A stretch of DNA of 64,000 nucleotides from Brevundimonas sp. SH203 (GTDB taxonomy: Bacteria > Pseudomonadota > Alphaproteobacteria > Caulobacterales > Caulobacteraceae): NCBI RefSeq assembly GCF_002157625.1, contig NZ_BDMM01000007.1, positions 1 through 64,000 on the forward strand. The letters are read 5' to 3'. The notes below the pieces were generated by a model. It was not told the DNA's origin and made no database searches. It worked only from the letters and a program-made list of their open reading frames with translations. Each line of letters begins with the position of its first letter. Position 1 is the stretch's first letter. Made by a program: the position numbers and the translations under genes. Shown here piece by piece: positions 35,383 to 44,042 of the stretch.

Positions 35383-35442
35383 CCGCGCCACATAGGCCAA
35401 ATCAGGTGTTTTCGCCAGTGACAGCAAACCGATGTCGGCCTC

Positions 35443-35458
35443 TGTTTCACGTGAAACA
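35443..35458. other. parS site 3 (perfect, mnmE-mnmG gap)
   Basis: TGTTTCACGTGAAACA, a perfect 16-base parS palindrome, in the 93-base gap between mnmE and mnmG. Confidence 0.96.
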
Positions 35459-35475
35459 TCGGTATGGCTAAGGCG

Positions 35476-36783
35476 TCACTTGCCGATGCAGAAGGTCGAA
35501 AAGACCTGTCCCAGTATGTCCTCTACACCGATGCCGCCGGTCACGCGCGCCAGGGCCTCCGCCGCACGTCGCAGATCGTCGCCCGCCATTTCCGGCGAAA
35601 CATCCAGCATAGCCTTGCCGGCCTCAACGGCGGAAAGCGCCTCGACCAGACGCAGACGGTGGCGTTCCCGCGTCACGGCGGGAAAGTCCGCCCCCGCCAG
35701 ATCCTTCGCCAGCCGGGCGGCGATCCAGTCGTGCAGCGCGCCGAGCCCCTCCCCGGTCGTGGTGCTGATGTGCAGGACTTCATGGTCGCTGCCGAGGTCT
35801 TGCTTGCCGAGATCACGCTTGGTCGCAACGATCAGATCACCCGGTTGAGCGTAGTCCGCGGCCGTTCCCTCGGCATCACCCGGCGCCCGAACCCAAAGGC
35901 GAAGGTCGGCCTGGGCCGCGCGGGCGCGGGCGCGACGCACCCCCTCGGCCTCGACAGGATCGTCGCTGTCTCGCAAGCCCGCCGTATCGGACAGGGTGAC
36001 GGCATAGCCGCCGATCACCAGTTCGGCGTCCAGAACGTCGCGCGTCGTGCCCGCGATGGGGGTTACGATGGCGGCTTCACGCGCGATCAGGGCATTGAAC
36101 AACGAAGACTTGCCGGCGTTGGTTTCGCCGATCAGGACGATGCGATAGCCGTCCCTGACCCGCTCTCCGCGCCGTCCCGTGTCGATGGCGCGGCGCAAGT
36201 CGGCGATCAGCCGGTCCAGCACCGGACCCGCCGTCCGCGCCAGATTGTCAGGCACCTCCTCGTCGGGGAAGTCGATCTCGGCCTCGACCAGGGCCAGGGC
36301 GTGAAGCAGATCGCGGCGGAAACCGGCGTAGGTTTCGCTCAACCGGCCATCCAGTTGACCCAGCGCCTGTTTCGCCTGAGCGGCCGTCTCGGCGTCGATC
36401 AGGTCAGCGACGGCCTCGGCCTGGGCCAGGTCCATACGGCCGTTCTGGAAGGCGCGGCGCGTGAACTCGCCGGGCTCGGCCGGTCGAACGCCGAGCGCGA
36501 TCAGGGCTCGGCTGGCGGCCTCCACCACCGCGCGTCCGCCGTGAAGATGCAGTTCGGCCGAATCTTCGCCTGTATAGGAATGCGGGGCGACGAACCGCAG
36601 GACCAGCGCCTGGTCGATATGTGCGCCGTCGTGGTTTAGACTGCGAACCGACGCCATGCGCGGCTTCAGCCCATGGGCGCCCAAAGCCGTCAGGGTCGGC
36701 TCCACCTGTGGTCCCGACAGACGGATCACGGCGATGGCTCCGCGACCAGGCGGGGTCGCGAGGGCGAAGATGGTGTCGCTCAA
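35476..36783 (-). CDS. mnmE: tRNA modification GTPase MnmE
   Basis: A 435-residue partner of MnmG. The N-terminal formyl-THF-binding domain starts SDTIFALATPPGRGAIAVIRLSG. A G domain sits inside a helical domain: G1 GETNAGKSSL near 218-227, G2 GTTRD, G3 DTAGL. The invariant C-terminal CIGK (432-435) carries the catalytic cysteine. Start is TTG 36783; no ATG is in frame nearby and no good ribosome site is visible, so coupling to the DUF6489 gene 10 bases upstream is likely. Confidence 0.95.
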   Translation of the reverse strand: MSDTIFALATPPGRGAIAVIRLSGPQVEPTLTALGAHGLKPRMASVRSLNHDGAHIDQALVLRFVAPHSYTGEDSAELHLHGGRAVVEAASRALIALGVRPAEPGEFTRRAFQNGRMDLAQAEAVADLIDAETAAQAKQALGQLDGRLSETYAGFRRDLLHALALVEAEIDFPDEEVPDNLARTAGPVLDRLIADLRRAIDTGRRGERVRDGYRIVLIGETNAGKSSLFNALIAREAAIVTPIAGTTRDVLDAELVIGGYAVTLSDTAGLRDSDDPVEAEGVRRARARAAQADLRLWVRAPGDAEGTAADYAQPGDLIVATKRDLGKQDLGSDHEVLHISTTTGEGLGALHDWIAARLAKDLAGADFPAVTRERHRLRLVEALSAVEAGKAMLDVSPEMAGDDLRRAAEALARVTGGIGVEDILGQVFSTFCIGK

Positions 36784-36793
36784 GACGCGCGTT

Positions 36794-37018
36794 TCATTTC
36801 ACGGCCGCTTCCATCAGCCGGCGGAACTGATCCTGCGCCTGGAGGCCGAAGCTGGTCCAGGTCTTCATCAGTTCCTCGGGCTGCATGGCGGCGACATTGT
36901 CCTGCATCCGCTTCTGCATCTCGGCGACCATGGCGTCGTTCAGAGGCGTGACGTCAGGCAGACCCAGAAACGCCCGCGCCTCGGCGGGTGTGCAATCGAC
37001 CTCGACATTGATCTTCAT
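36794..37018 (-). CDS. DUF6489-family small protein
   Basis: A 74-residue protein: MKINVEVDCTPAEARAFLGLPDV at the start, then an amphipathic helix (MVAEMQKRMQDNVAAMQPEELMKTW). This matches the alphaproteobacterial family DUF6489, typically encoded next to mnmE as here. It resembles phasin-like helical proteins, but the function is unknown. GGCCGATG-type start after a parS-containing gap. Confidence 0.85.
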   Translation of the reverse strand: MKINVEVDCTPAEARAFLGLPDVTPLNDAMVAEMQKRMQDNVAAMQPEELMKTWTSFGLQAQDQFRRLMEAAVK

Positions 37019-37031
37019 CGGCCTCAGCTCC

Positions 37032-37047
37032 GTTTCACGTGAAACAG
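37032..37047. other. parS site 4 (rho-DUF6489 gap)
   Basis: CGTTTCACGTGAAACA, one mismatch (first base) to the parS consensus, in the 52-base gap between rho and the DUF6489 gene. Confidence 0.92.
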
Positions 37048-37070
37048 AACGCCCGACGGCGAGCGCCGTC

Positions 37071-38504
37071 TCAGGTGTTCATCGACTGGAAGAAGTCGGA
37101 ATTGTTCTTCGACTGGCGCAGTTTGTCGAGCAGGAATTCGATCGCGTCCTGCGGCCCCATGGGGTTCAGGATGCGACGCAGCACATAGGTCTTGGCCAGC
37201 TGATCCTTGGGCGTGATCAGGTCTTCCTTGCGGGTGCCGGACTTCAGCACGTCGATGGCGGGGAAGATTCGCTTGTCGGCGACCTTGCGGTCCAGCACGA
37301 TTTCCGAGTTGCCGGTGCCCTTGAACTCTTCGAAGATCACCTCGTCCATGCGGCTGCCGGTGTCGATCAGGGCCGTGGCGATGATGGTCAGCGAACCGCC
37401 CTGCTCCACATTGCGCGCGGCGCCGAAGAAGCGTTTGGGCCGCTGCAGGGCGTTGGCGTCGACGCCGCCGGTCAGCACCTTGCCCGACGACGGGACGGTG
37501 GCGTTATAGGCCCGGCCCAGACGGGTGATGGAGTCCAGCAGGATCACCACGTCCTTCTTGTGCTCGACCAGACGCTTGGCCTTTTCGATCACCATTTCGG
37601 CGACCGCGACGTGGCGGGTGGCGGGCTCGTCGAAGGTGGAGGCCACGACCTCGCCCTTCACTGTGCGCTGCATGTCCGTCACTTCTTCCGGGCGTTCGTC
37701 GATCAGAAGGACGATCAGGAAGACCTCGGGGTGGTTCTTCTCGATCGACTTGGCGATGTTCTGCAGCATCACCGTCTTGCCGACGCGCGGCGGCGCCACG
37801 ATCAGGCAGCGCTGGCCTTTGCCCAGGGGCGCGACGATGTCGATGACGCGCCCCGAGCGGTCCTTCAGGGTCGGGTCCTGGATTTCCATGTGCAGCCGCT
37901 CCTCGGGATAGAGGGGCGTCAGGTTGTCGAACAGGACCTTGGTCTTGACCAGTTCCGGGTCTTCCAGATTGATCGTGTCGACCTTCAGCAGGGCGAAGTA
38001 GCGCTCACCCTCGCGCGGGCCGCGCACGGCGCCATGGACGGTGTCGCCCGAGCGCAAGCCGAAGCGGCGGATCTGCGAGGGCGAGACATAGATATCGTCC
38101 GGCCCCGGAAGATAGTTGGCGTCGGGGCTGCGCAGGAAGCCGAACCCGTCTGGCAGGATTTCCAGCACGCCGTCGGCGATGATCTCGACCTCTTCGTCCG
38201 ACAGCGCCTTTAGGATGGCGAACAGCAGATCCTGTTTGCGCAGATTGGAGGCGTTCTCGACTTCCAGCTGTTCGGCGAAGGCGACCAGGTCGGCCGGTGT
38301 CTTCTCGTTCAGTTCCGCCAGGGTGATGCGGCCGTTGGCGACGACGGGTTCGCCGTCGTCCTCTTCCTCGGCCGTGGTGTCGACGCCGGAGTCGGCGCCC
38401 GCCGCCTCGCCCGCTTCATGTGCGGCGCCGTGATGGGTCGGGGTTTGGGCCTCAACGCCTTCGTTTTCGGGAGTATCAGGATTTGTGTCGCGGACGTCGG
38501 TCAT
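37071..38504 (-). CDS. rho: Transcription termination factor Rho
   Basis: A 477-residue hexameric RNA helicase. Residues 1-58 are an acidic, low-complexity extension before the family start [21 protein letters not shown]. The RNA-binding cold-shock fold has DGFGFLRSP; the P-loop APPRVGKTV lies near residue 238; [11 protein letters not shown] and the Q/R-loops [14 protein letters not shown] follow. ATG at 38504 is chosen; further upstream codons have no sign of selection. It is longer than E. coli Rho (419) because of the acidic extension. A 205-base leader separates it from hemJ. Confidence 0.97.
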   Translation of the reverse strand: MTDVRDTNPDTPENEGVEAQTPTHHGAAHEAGEAAGADSGVDTTAEEEDDGEPVVANGRITLAELNEKTPADLVAFAEQLEVENASNLRKQDLLFAILKALSDEEVEIIADGVLEILPDGFGFLRSPDANYLPGPDDIYVSPSQIRRFGLRSGDTVHGAVRGPREGERYFALLKVDTINLEDPELVKTKVLFDNLTPLYPEERLHMEIQDPTLKDRSGRVIDIVAPLGKGQRCLIVAPPRVGKTVMLQNIAKSIEKNHPEVFLIVLLIDERPEEVTDMQRTVKGEVVASTFDEPATRHVAVAEMVIEKAKRLVEHKKDVVILLDSITRLGRAYNATVPSSGKVLTGGVDANALQRPKRFFGAARNVEQGGSLTIIATALIDTGSRMDEVIFEEFKGTGNSEIVLDRKVADKRIFPAIDVLKSGTRKEDLITPKDQLAKTYVLRRILNPMGPQDAIEFLLDKLRQSKNNSDFFQSMNT

Positions 38505-38709
38505 GATGCAGGCTCGCGGGCGCACGCAGACGAACGCTGCGGCGTCGGGTCTCTGGGAATGTCTGGCCTTTCGGCCGGAGGAGGGCGCGACGGAGTCCCG
38601 CTGGTCGAACCGGCAGGCGTCGCGAGGAAGAGAGGGACCGCCGACGCCAGGGTCGAACGGTTCGCCGCCAGCGGAACCACAGCCGGCGGCCCAGGTCAAG
38701 CGAAGCCGC

Positions 38710-39177
38710 CTAGCCGAACCGCCATTCGGTCGTCACCGACAGCACCATGACGATGGCCAGGACGAACGGAACCTCATTGGTCATGCGCCAGAACTTGCCG
38801 GAATATTTCGACGTGCCGGCGGCGATCTTCTTTCTCTGCACGGCCAGGAAGCCGTGCCAGCCGCTGAGCAGGAAAACGCCGACCAGTTTCGTCACCATCC
38901 ACGGCTCGGCCAGAAAGGCCGCGCCGCGCGCCGAGACGTCGATATGGATCAGCCACAGGCCAAACCCCCAGGCCAGGATCATCGCCGGATTGATGATGAT
39001 ACGCAGAAGCCGCGTCTGCCACAGCCGCAACAACCCCTGCATTTCGCTGCGCAGCGGTTCCGGCTTGGCGTTCTGCTCCACGTCGTAGGCGTAGAGGCGC
39101 GGCAGAAACAGCATCCCGGCCATCCAGGCGATGACCGCCAGAATGTGCAGGCCGCGCGCCAGATCATACAGGTTCAT
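38710..39177 (-). CDS. hemJ: Protoporphyrinogen IX oxidase HemJ
   Basis: A 155-residue four-helix membrane protein that oxidises protoporphyrinogen IX to protoporphyrin IX. The catalytic-region histidine H11 is in [22 protein letters not shown], and GFGLWLIH and LLSGWHGFL follow. The start overlaps the hemH stop by four bases (ATGA-type), and hemH overlaps hemE likewise: hemE-hemH-hemJ form one heme operon pointing away from the origin. Confidence 0.94.
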   Translation of the reverse strand: MNLYDLARGLHILAVIAWMAGMLFLPRLYAYDVEQNAKPEPLRSEMQGLLRLWQTRLLRIIINPAMILAWGFGLWLIHIDVSARGAAFLAEPWMVTKLVGVFLLSGWHGFLAVQRKKIAAGTSKYSGKFWRMTNEVPFVLAIVMVLSVTTEWRFG

Positions 39178-40250
39178 GCCGCGTGTCTCCCGTTACGATG
39201 CGGACAGGCCTTCCAGTCCGCCTTGCAGCCTTGGCCGTGCGGCGCGACGCCGGTTCGGTTCAAGGCCCCCAAGGCCGCATCGGCCAGGGTGTCGATGAAC
39301 AGAGGCTCGATCCCGACGGCCGGGGCGCGCAGATAGGGCTGGACACCCTTCTGATGGGCCAGTTCGGCGTATTCGATGTCCAGCTCGACCAGGGTTTCGA
39401 TATGTTCGGAGACGAAGGCGATAGGGGTGACGACCACCCCGACCCCGTCGTCGGCCGCGCTCTGGATCGCCTCGGGCGTCGACGGCCCCAGCCATTTCAT
39501 CGGTCCGACCCGGCTCTGATAGCAGAGGGCGTGGTCGATGGGGCCGCGCCGGGCCTCGATCTCGGCGACCACGGCGGCGACGGTTGTTTCGACCTGCTCC
39601 TGATAGGGGTCGCCCTTGCCGTTGATCAGCTTTTCAGGAATGCCGTGGGCGGAGAACAGCACCCGCACCGACGCCTCGCCCGCCTCGTCCAGCTTCCGTT
39701 CGATGGCCTGGGCCTGGGCGGCGATCCAGCCGGCGGCCCTAGGATAACAGCAGACGGCCCGGCTGACGCCCGATCCGGCATAGGTCGCGGTCCAGAGCTG
39801 CAGCGACGACTGGGTCGTGGTCGTCGAATACTGCGGATAGAGGGGCAGCAGCACCACCTCGTCCGGGCCGAACACGGCGACGTCGGCGGCCGTTTCCTCG
39901 GTCAAAGGGTTCCAGTAGCGCATGGCGATGAAGACCCGAACCTCGTCGCCCGGCATCCGGTCGGCTATCACGGCCTGAAGCGCCTGGGCCTGGGCCTGGG
40001 TTTCGGGCAACAGCGGCGATCCCCCGCCCATCAGCCGATAGTTGGCCTGGGCGGCGGTCTCCCGGCGGCTGGAGATCAGCCGGGCCAACGGCGTTCTCAC
40101 CAGGCCGGGCAGGCCGATGATGGCCGGGTCGTTGAACAGGTTGAACAGAAAGGGCTTGACCGAGGCCTGATCGTCCGGCCCGCCCAGATTGAACAGGACG
40201 ACGGCGATCCGGCGTCCCTTCAGACCCGCCCCCTCCCGCGCGTCGGTCAT
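39174..40250 (-). CDS. hemH: Ferrochelatase
   Basis: A 358-residue enzyme that inserts Fe(II) into protoporphyrin IX. Family segments are VVLFNLGGPDDQASVKPFLFNLFNDPAII, YPQYSTTTT and the catalytic His in LFSAHGIPEKLI near 198, then YQSRVGPMKWLGPSTPEAI. The C-terminal tail holds two cysteines (C-x6-C); some ferrochelatases, including that of C. crescentus as I recall, bind a [2Fe-2S] cluster using C-terminal cysteines. Four-base overlaps with both neighbours. Confidence 0.96.
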   Translation of the reverse strand: MTDAREGAGLKGRRIAVVLFNLGGPDDQASVKPFLFNLFNDPAIIGLPGLVRTPLARLISSRRETAAQANYRLMGGGSPLLPETQAQAQALQAVIADRMPGDEVRVFIAMRYWNPLTEETAADVAVFGPDEVVLLPLYPQYSTTTTQSSLQLWTATYAGSGVSRAVCCYPRAAGWIAAQAQAIERKLDEAGEASVRVLFSAHGIPEKLINGKGDPYQEQVETTVAAVVAEIEARRGPIDHALCYQSRVGPMKWLGPSTPEAIQSAADDGVGVVVTPIAFVSEHIETLVELDIEYAELAHQKGVQPYLRAPAVGIEPLFIDTLADAALGALNRTGVAPHGQGCKADWKACPHRNGRHAA

Positions 40251-41317
40251 TGGGCGCCGATCCGTTTCAGCACCCGTTCGACATGGTCGATCGGCACATC
40301 CGGCAGGATGCCGTGACCCAGGTTGAAGATCCACGGCCCCTGCCCCCAGGCCTCCATCAGCTGATCCACGCGGCGGTCCAGCAGATCGCCGCCCGCACGC
40401 AGCAGAAGAGGATCGAGCGCGCCCTGGATCGGCTTGATCGCCTGCACCCGTTTGCCGACCTCCAGAGGACAGGCGGTGTCCAGCGCCACGGCGTCGACCT
40501 CGACCTCTTCCGCATACCGCTCCGCCAGCGCCGCAGAGCCGCGTGGGAAGCCGATCAGGGGCACGTCGACCCCCAGCTCCCGCGTGCGCCGGACCAGCGC
40601 CTGGTGAGGCTTCAGAACCAGCCGTTCGAACAGGTCGTCGGGAAGCCCCTCGGCCCAGCTCTCGAAGATCTTCAGCACCTGGGCGCCCGCGTCGGCCTGC
40701 ATCTTCAGATACCGGGCCGTGGCCTCGACCAGAACCTCCAGCGTCTCGTCCACCCGTTTCGGATCGGCATAGGCATAGGTGCGGGCCTGGGCGCGCTCGC
40801 CCTTGCCGATGGTGCGGTGTTCGCCGTCCAGCATATAGGTGGCGACCGTCCAGGGGGCGCCCGCGAAGCCGATCAGGGCGCGTTCCGGCTCCAGCGCCGC
40901 GCGCACGATCGACAGGGTCTGGCCCACGGCCGATAGATGCTCGCCCGCGCCGGGCGCCAGTTCCGCCATCCGGCCGGGGATCGGCATTTCGCCCAGGCGC
41001 GGCCCCTCCCCCGTCTCGAACCAGACGTCCTGACCCAGGGCGCGCGGGATCAACAGGATGTCGGCGAAGACGATGGCGGCGTCGAAGCCGAACCGGCGCA
41101 TCGGCTGAAGTGTCGCCTCCGCCGCCATCTCGGGGTTCAGGCAGAAGGCGATGAAGTCCGACGCCTCGGCCCTCAGCCGACGGTATTCCGGCAGATACCG
41201 CCCGGCCTGACGCATGAACCAGACGGGCGGACGCTCCAGCGTCTCCCCGCGAAGAGCCCGGATCATCCGGGGCGTATCCGGGCGGATCTGATCGTCGGTT
41301 CGGTTCGGATCGGTCAT
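40247..41317 (-). CDS. hemE: Uroporphyrinogen decarboxylase
   Basis: A 356-residue TIM-barrel that decarboxylates uroporphyrinogen III to coproporphyrinogen III. The signatures PPVWFMRQAGRYLPEYRR (about 31-48) and IVFADILLIPRALGQ, with FAGAPWTVATYM, are intact. It is the first gene left of the origin gap, transcribed away from it. In C. crescentus hemE likewise borders Cori, and its promoter region overlaps the origin. Confidence 0.97.
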   Translation of the reverse strand: MTDPNRTDDQIRPDTPRMIRALRGETLERPPVWFMRQAGRYLPEYRRLRAEASDFIAFCLNPEMAAEATLQPMRRFGFDAAIVFADILLIPRALGQDVWFETGEGPRLGEMPIPGRMAELAPGAGEHLSAVGQTLSIVRAALEPERALIGFAGAPWTVATYMLDGEHRTIGKGERAQARTYAYADPKRVDETLEVLVEATARYLKMQADAGAQVLKIFESWAEGLPDDLFERLVLKPHQALVRRTRELGVDVPLIGFPRGSAALAERYAEEVEVDAVALDTACPLEVGKRVQAIKPIQGALDPLLLRAGGDLLDRRVDQLMEAWGQGPWIFNLGHGILPDVPIDHVERVLKRIGAQ

Positions 41318-41512
41318 GCGGGACGATTAAGGTCACAGCCCCCCGCTCTCAATCCCTAATCAAAATAAGAATTAAAAGATTCGAAGTGGCAGGTAGGGCG
41401 GTGGAATGACGGGGATGACTCGCGCCGTGGCGGCGGAACAAAAGCGGATATCCCCGGCCCGACTATCGTTAACGGGGATCGTCGTCGGGCCTTTCCCGGC
41501 GGTGGACAATCC

Positions 41513-41528
41513 CTAACGAAACCTTAAC
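41513..41528 (+). promoter_or_regulatory. CtrA box in the origin (1)
   Basis: CTAA-N7-TTAAC matches the CtrA consensus TTAA-N7-TTAAC with one change. CtrA bound here would block initiation in swarmer cells, as known for Caulobacter Cori. Confidence 0.6.
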
Positions 41529-41564
41529 GGCAAAGGCTTTGCGGGGCTTTGCGCCTGTGAATGC

Positions 41565-41582
41565 GGTTAAGCGACGTTAACC
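41565..41582. promoter_or_regulatory. Perfect TTAA palindrome in the origin
   Basis: GGTTAA (41565-41570) and TTAACC (41577-41582) form a perfect inverted repeat with a six-base spacer. It resembles a CtrA box with spacing shortened by one; its right arm is shared with the next CtrA box (41577-41591). Confidence 0.5.
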
Positions 41583-41591
41583 TTCCATTAG
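41577..41591 (+). promoter_or_regulatory. CtrA box in the origin (2)
   Basis: TTAA-N7-TTAG differs from TTAA-N7-TTAA at the last base. It ends two bases before the DnaA box TTTTCCACA (41594-41602), so CtrA and DnaA could compete here. Confidence 0.6.
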
Positions 41592-41593
41592 GA

Positions 41594-41602
41594 TTTTCCA
41601 CA
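41594..41602 (+). other. DnaA box
   Basis: TTTTCCACA matches TTATCCACA at eight of nine positions. Best DnaA box seen in the origin gap. Confidence 0.7.
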
Positions 41603-41764
41603 GCGAAGGCGAAACGGGTTTTCCGCCTTGGGATGAACCGGCCGCCTTCGGATGATGCGATCCACCTTCATCCCCGCTCGCGGCGCGAACGCGGAGCGGC
41701 TAAGACAGACGGCGCCCCGGCGATCCCCCGCCGTCCCCGAACTTTCAACAGGGAGACCGACCGT

Positions 41765-42649
41765 ATGAGCCCTGCCCGACCGCCCGGCGTCCGGCCGTCC
41801 AATCCCGGTCGTCTGGCCACCTATTTCCACGTCCATCTGGTGTCGGATTCCACCGGCGAGACGCTGAACGCCATGGCCAAGGCGGTCACGGCCCGTTTCG
41901 ACGGCGTCATCCCCATCGAACACATCTACGCCCTGGTCCGTTCGGACAAACAGATGGAGCGGGTGCTGCAGGAGGTCGCCTCGGCCCCCGGCGTGGTTCT
42001 CCACACCCTGGTCGATCGCGATCTGCGCGAACAGCTGGAAGAGGGGTGTCGTCGGCTGGACATGCCCCAGATCGGCGCGCTCGATCCGCTGGTGGGGGCC
42101 ATGTCGCGCTATCTCGGCGCGGCCCTGTCCACCCGGGTCGGCGCCCAGCACGCCCTAGACCACGACTATTTCAACAGGATCGCGGCGCTGGACTTCGCCA
42201 TGGCGTATGACGACGGCCAGGGCTCGTTGGAGCAGCTGGAGGGGGCCGACGTGGTGCTGTGCGGCGTCAGCCGGACGTCCAAGACCCCGACCTGCATCTA
42301 TCTGGCCCACCGGGGCATCCGCGCCGCCAACGTCCCCCTGGTGCCGGGACAGGAGGACGGCGAGCGGCTGACGCAGCTGAAGAACCCGCTGGTCATCGGC
42401 CTGACCGTCTCGCCGGATCGCCTGGTCCAGATCCGGCGCAACCGGATCGACAATCTGAACGCCAATCCGTCCTCCGCCTATACCGATCAGGAGGCGGTGC
42501 GCGACGAGACGATCAAGGCGCGGCGGGCCTTCGAACGGCGCGGCTGGCCCACCATCGACGTCAGCCGACGTTCGGTCGAGGAAACGGCGGCCGCCATCAC
42601 CAATCTGCTCAGCGAGCATCGCAACCACAAGATCGGAACCACCTGGTGA
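41765..42649 (+). CDS. ppsR: Kinase/pyrophosphorylase, PpsR/YdiA-like (DUF299)
   Basis: A 294-residue bifunctional regulator: an ADP-dependent kinase and Pi-dependent pyrophosphorylase acting on PEP synthase or pyruvate phosphate dikinase. It begins FHVHLVSDSTGETLNAMAKA, has the P-loop-like GVSRTSKTPTCIYLA near residue 160, and ends with the RRSVEETAAAI helix. ATG at 41765 has GGGAGA upstream; the frame open from 41561 runs through CtrA and DnaA sites and is rejected. It is the first gene right of the origin, like CC_0001 in C. crescentus. Confidence 0.92.
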   Translation: MSPARPPGVRPSNPGRLATYFHVHLVSDSTGETLNAMAKAVTARFDGVIPIEHIYALVRSDKQMERVLQEVASAPGVVLHTLVDRDLREQLEEGCRRLDMPQIGALDPLVGAMSRYLGAALSTRVGAQHALDHDYFNRIAALDFAMAYDDGQGSLEQLEGADVVLCGVSRTSKTPTCIYLAHRGIRAANVPLVPGQEDGERLTQLKNPLVIGLTVSPDRLVQIRRNRIDNLNANPSSAYTDQEAVRDETIKARRAFERRGWPTIDVSRRSVEETAAAITNLLSEHRNHKIGTTW

Positions 42650-43239
42650 GCGACGCCCTGATTTTGGCCTCCAAGAGCGCGGCGCGTCGGGCCATGCTGG
42701 AAAACGCCGGGGTTGCCTTCGACGTGCGGGTCGCCGGCGTGGACGAGGACGCGATCAAGGCCGCCTCCGGCGATCTGGACCCCGCCGCCCTGGCGGTACG
42801 TCTGGCTGAGGCCAAGGCCCTGGCCGTGTCGCGCGACGACGAAGACGCCTGGGTTCTGGGGTCGGACCAGACCCTGGCCTTCGACGGCGGCTTGGTGTCC
42901 AAGGCCCGGTCGCTGGACGAGGCACGCGAGCGGCTGAAGGCCATGCGCGGCCGCTCGCACCAGCTTCATTCCGGCGCCGCCCTGGCGAACAAGGGCCAGA
43001 TCGTCTGGTCCGGCGTCGATACGGTCGAGATGCGGATGCGCGACTTTTCCGACGCCTTCCTGGATGCCTATCTGGCGGCCGAGGGCGAGGCCCTGTTGGC
43101 TTGCGTCGGTTCCTATCGGCTGGAGGGACTGGGCGCCCAGTTGTTCGCGGCGGTGGACGGCGACTATTTCACCGTTCTGGGCCTGCCGTTGTGGCCGGTT
43201 CTGGCGGAGCTGCGCCGGGCCGGGGTGCTGGACCGATGA
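42646..43239 (+). CDS. maf: Maf-family nucleotide pyrophosphatase
   Basis: A 197-residue Maf/YceF-type house-cleaning NTP pyrophosphatase. It starts LILASKSAARRAML (usual LASxSxxR), with AKALAVS, LGSDQTL (catalytic Asp) and GAQLFAAVDGDYFTVLGLPL at the end. Starts at GTG 42646, overlapping the ppsR stop by four bases. In E. coli this subgroup prefers m7GTP; specificity here is inferred. Confidence 0.92.
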   Translation: MSDALILASKSAARRAMLENAGVAFDVRVAGVDEDAIKAASGDLDPAALAVRLAEAKALAVSRDDEDAWVLGSDQTLAFDGGLVSKARSLDEARERLKAMRGRSHQLHSGAALANKGQIVWSGVDTVEMRMRDFSDAFLDAYLAAEGEALLACVGSYRLEGLGAQLFAAVDGDYFTVLGLPLWPVLAELRRAGVLDR

Positions 43240-44042
43240 CCGTCCAGGCCGGGGTCGCCGGCTGGCCCATCGCCCATTCGCTCAGCCCCCTGATCCACAC
43301 GACCTGGATCGCGGCGGCGGGTCTGGACGCCGCCTATGTCGCCCATGGGCCGGAGACGCCCGATCAGTTCGCGGCCCTGCTGGATCAGGGGCGTTCGGGC
43401 CGGCTGCGTGGGCTGAACGTCACCGCCCCCTATAAGGAACAGGCCTTCGCCGCTGCGGATCGCGTGTCCGACGCCGCCCGTCTGGCGGGGTCGGCCAATC
43501 TCTTGGTGTTCGAGGACGGGCGCGTCGCGGCCGACAGCACCGACGGTCATGGGCTGATGAACGCTCTTGCGGAACAGGCGCCGGCGCTTCGTGTCGAGGG
43601 CCAGCCGGTGGTGATCGTGGGCGCGGGCGGGGCGGCGCGCGCGGCGGCGGGCGCCCTGGCGGCGGCCGGGGCCGGAGTCCGCATCCTCAATCGCTCGCGC
43701 GACCGGGCCGAACGGCTGGCCGCCGATATCGGCGCGGGCGTGACGGTAGTCGAGGCGCAGGGCGCCTTTATTGACGCCGTCCTGGTGGTCAATGCGCTCA
43801 GCGTCCGGCCCGATCTCGACGTCGCGCGGCTGGAGGCGGACACGGTGGTCATGGACATGACCTATCGCCCGCTGGAGACGCCGCTGCTGGCCGCCGCACG
43901 GGCGCGAGGCTTGGTCGGGGTCGATGGTCTGGCCATGCTGATCGGTCAGGCGCGGCCGTCGTTCGAGGCGATCTTCGGCTGTGCGGTTCCCGAGACCGAC
44001 GTGCGCCGGCGGGTGCTGAACCATCTGGGAGAGGCGGGGTGA
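43236..44042 (+). CDS. aroE: Shikimate dehydrogenase
   Basis: A 268-residue NADP-dependent enzyme of the shikimate pathway (3-dehydroshikimate to shikimate). Shikimate-binding [12 protein letters not shown] (residues 10-21) and NVTAPYKEQ with the catalytic Lys are present, then [11 protein letters not shown] and the NADP loop GAGGAARAA. It overlaps maf by four bases and coaE by four bases. Confidence 0.94.
   Translation: MTVQAGVAGWPIAHSLSPLIHTTWIAAAGLDAAYVAHGPETPDQFAALLDQGRSGRLRGLNVTAPYKEQAFAAADRVSDAARLAGSANLLVFEDGRVAADSTDGHGLMNALAEQAPALRVEGQPVVIVGAGGAARAAAGALAAAGAGVRILNRSRDRAERLAADIGAGVTVVEAQGAFIDAVLVVNALSVRPDLDVARLEADTVVMDMTYRPLETPLLAAARARGLVGVDGLAMLIGQARPSFEAIFGCAVPETDVRRRVLNHLGEAG

Larger units (their letters stand above)
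41318..41764. other. Chromosomal replication origin (oriC / Cori) region
   Basis: This 447-base gap between divergent hemE and ppsR is the expected origin. It contains an A+T-rich block (41351-41381), the direct repeat CAATCCCTAA at 41350-41359 and 41507-41516, and a near-consensus DnaA box TTTTCCACA (41594-41602). Weaker box-like sequences are at 41501-41509 (complement TTGTCCACC) and 41658-41666 (CGATCCACC). GANTC sites for CcrM methylation are at 41378-41382 and 41417-41421. CtrA-type boxes are at 41513-41528 and 41577-41591, and TTAA-N6-TTAA at 41567-41580. The palindrome GCAAAG-G-CTTTGC is at 41530-41542. No ORF is supported inside. Confidence 0.88.

Noticed and set aside
38505-38699. 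N-terminal extension of rho
   Set aside because: No ribosome site and no conserved-looking residues; ATG 38504 gives a plausible start.
41561-41764. In-frame N-terminal extension of ppsR starting at ATG 41561
   Set aside because: It would run across CtrA and DnaA sites; ATG 41765 has GGGAGA and begins the family sequence.
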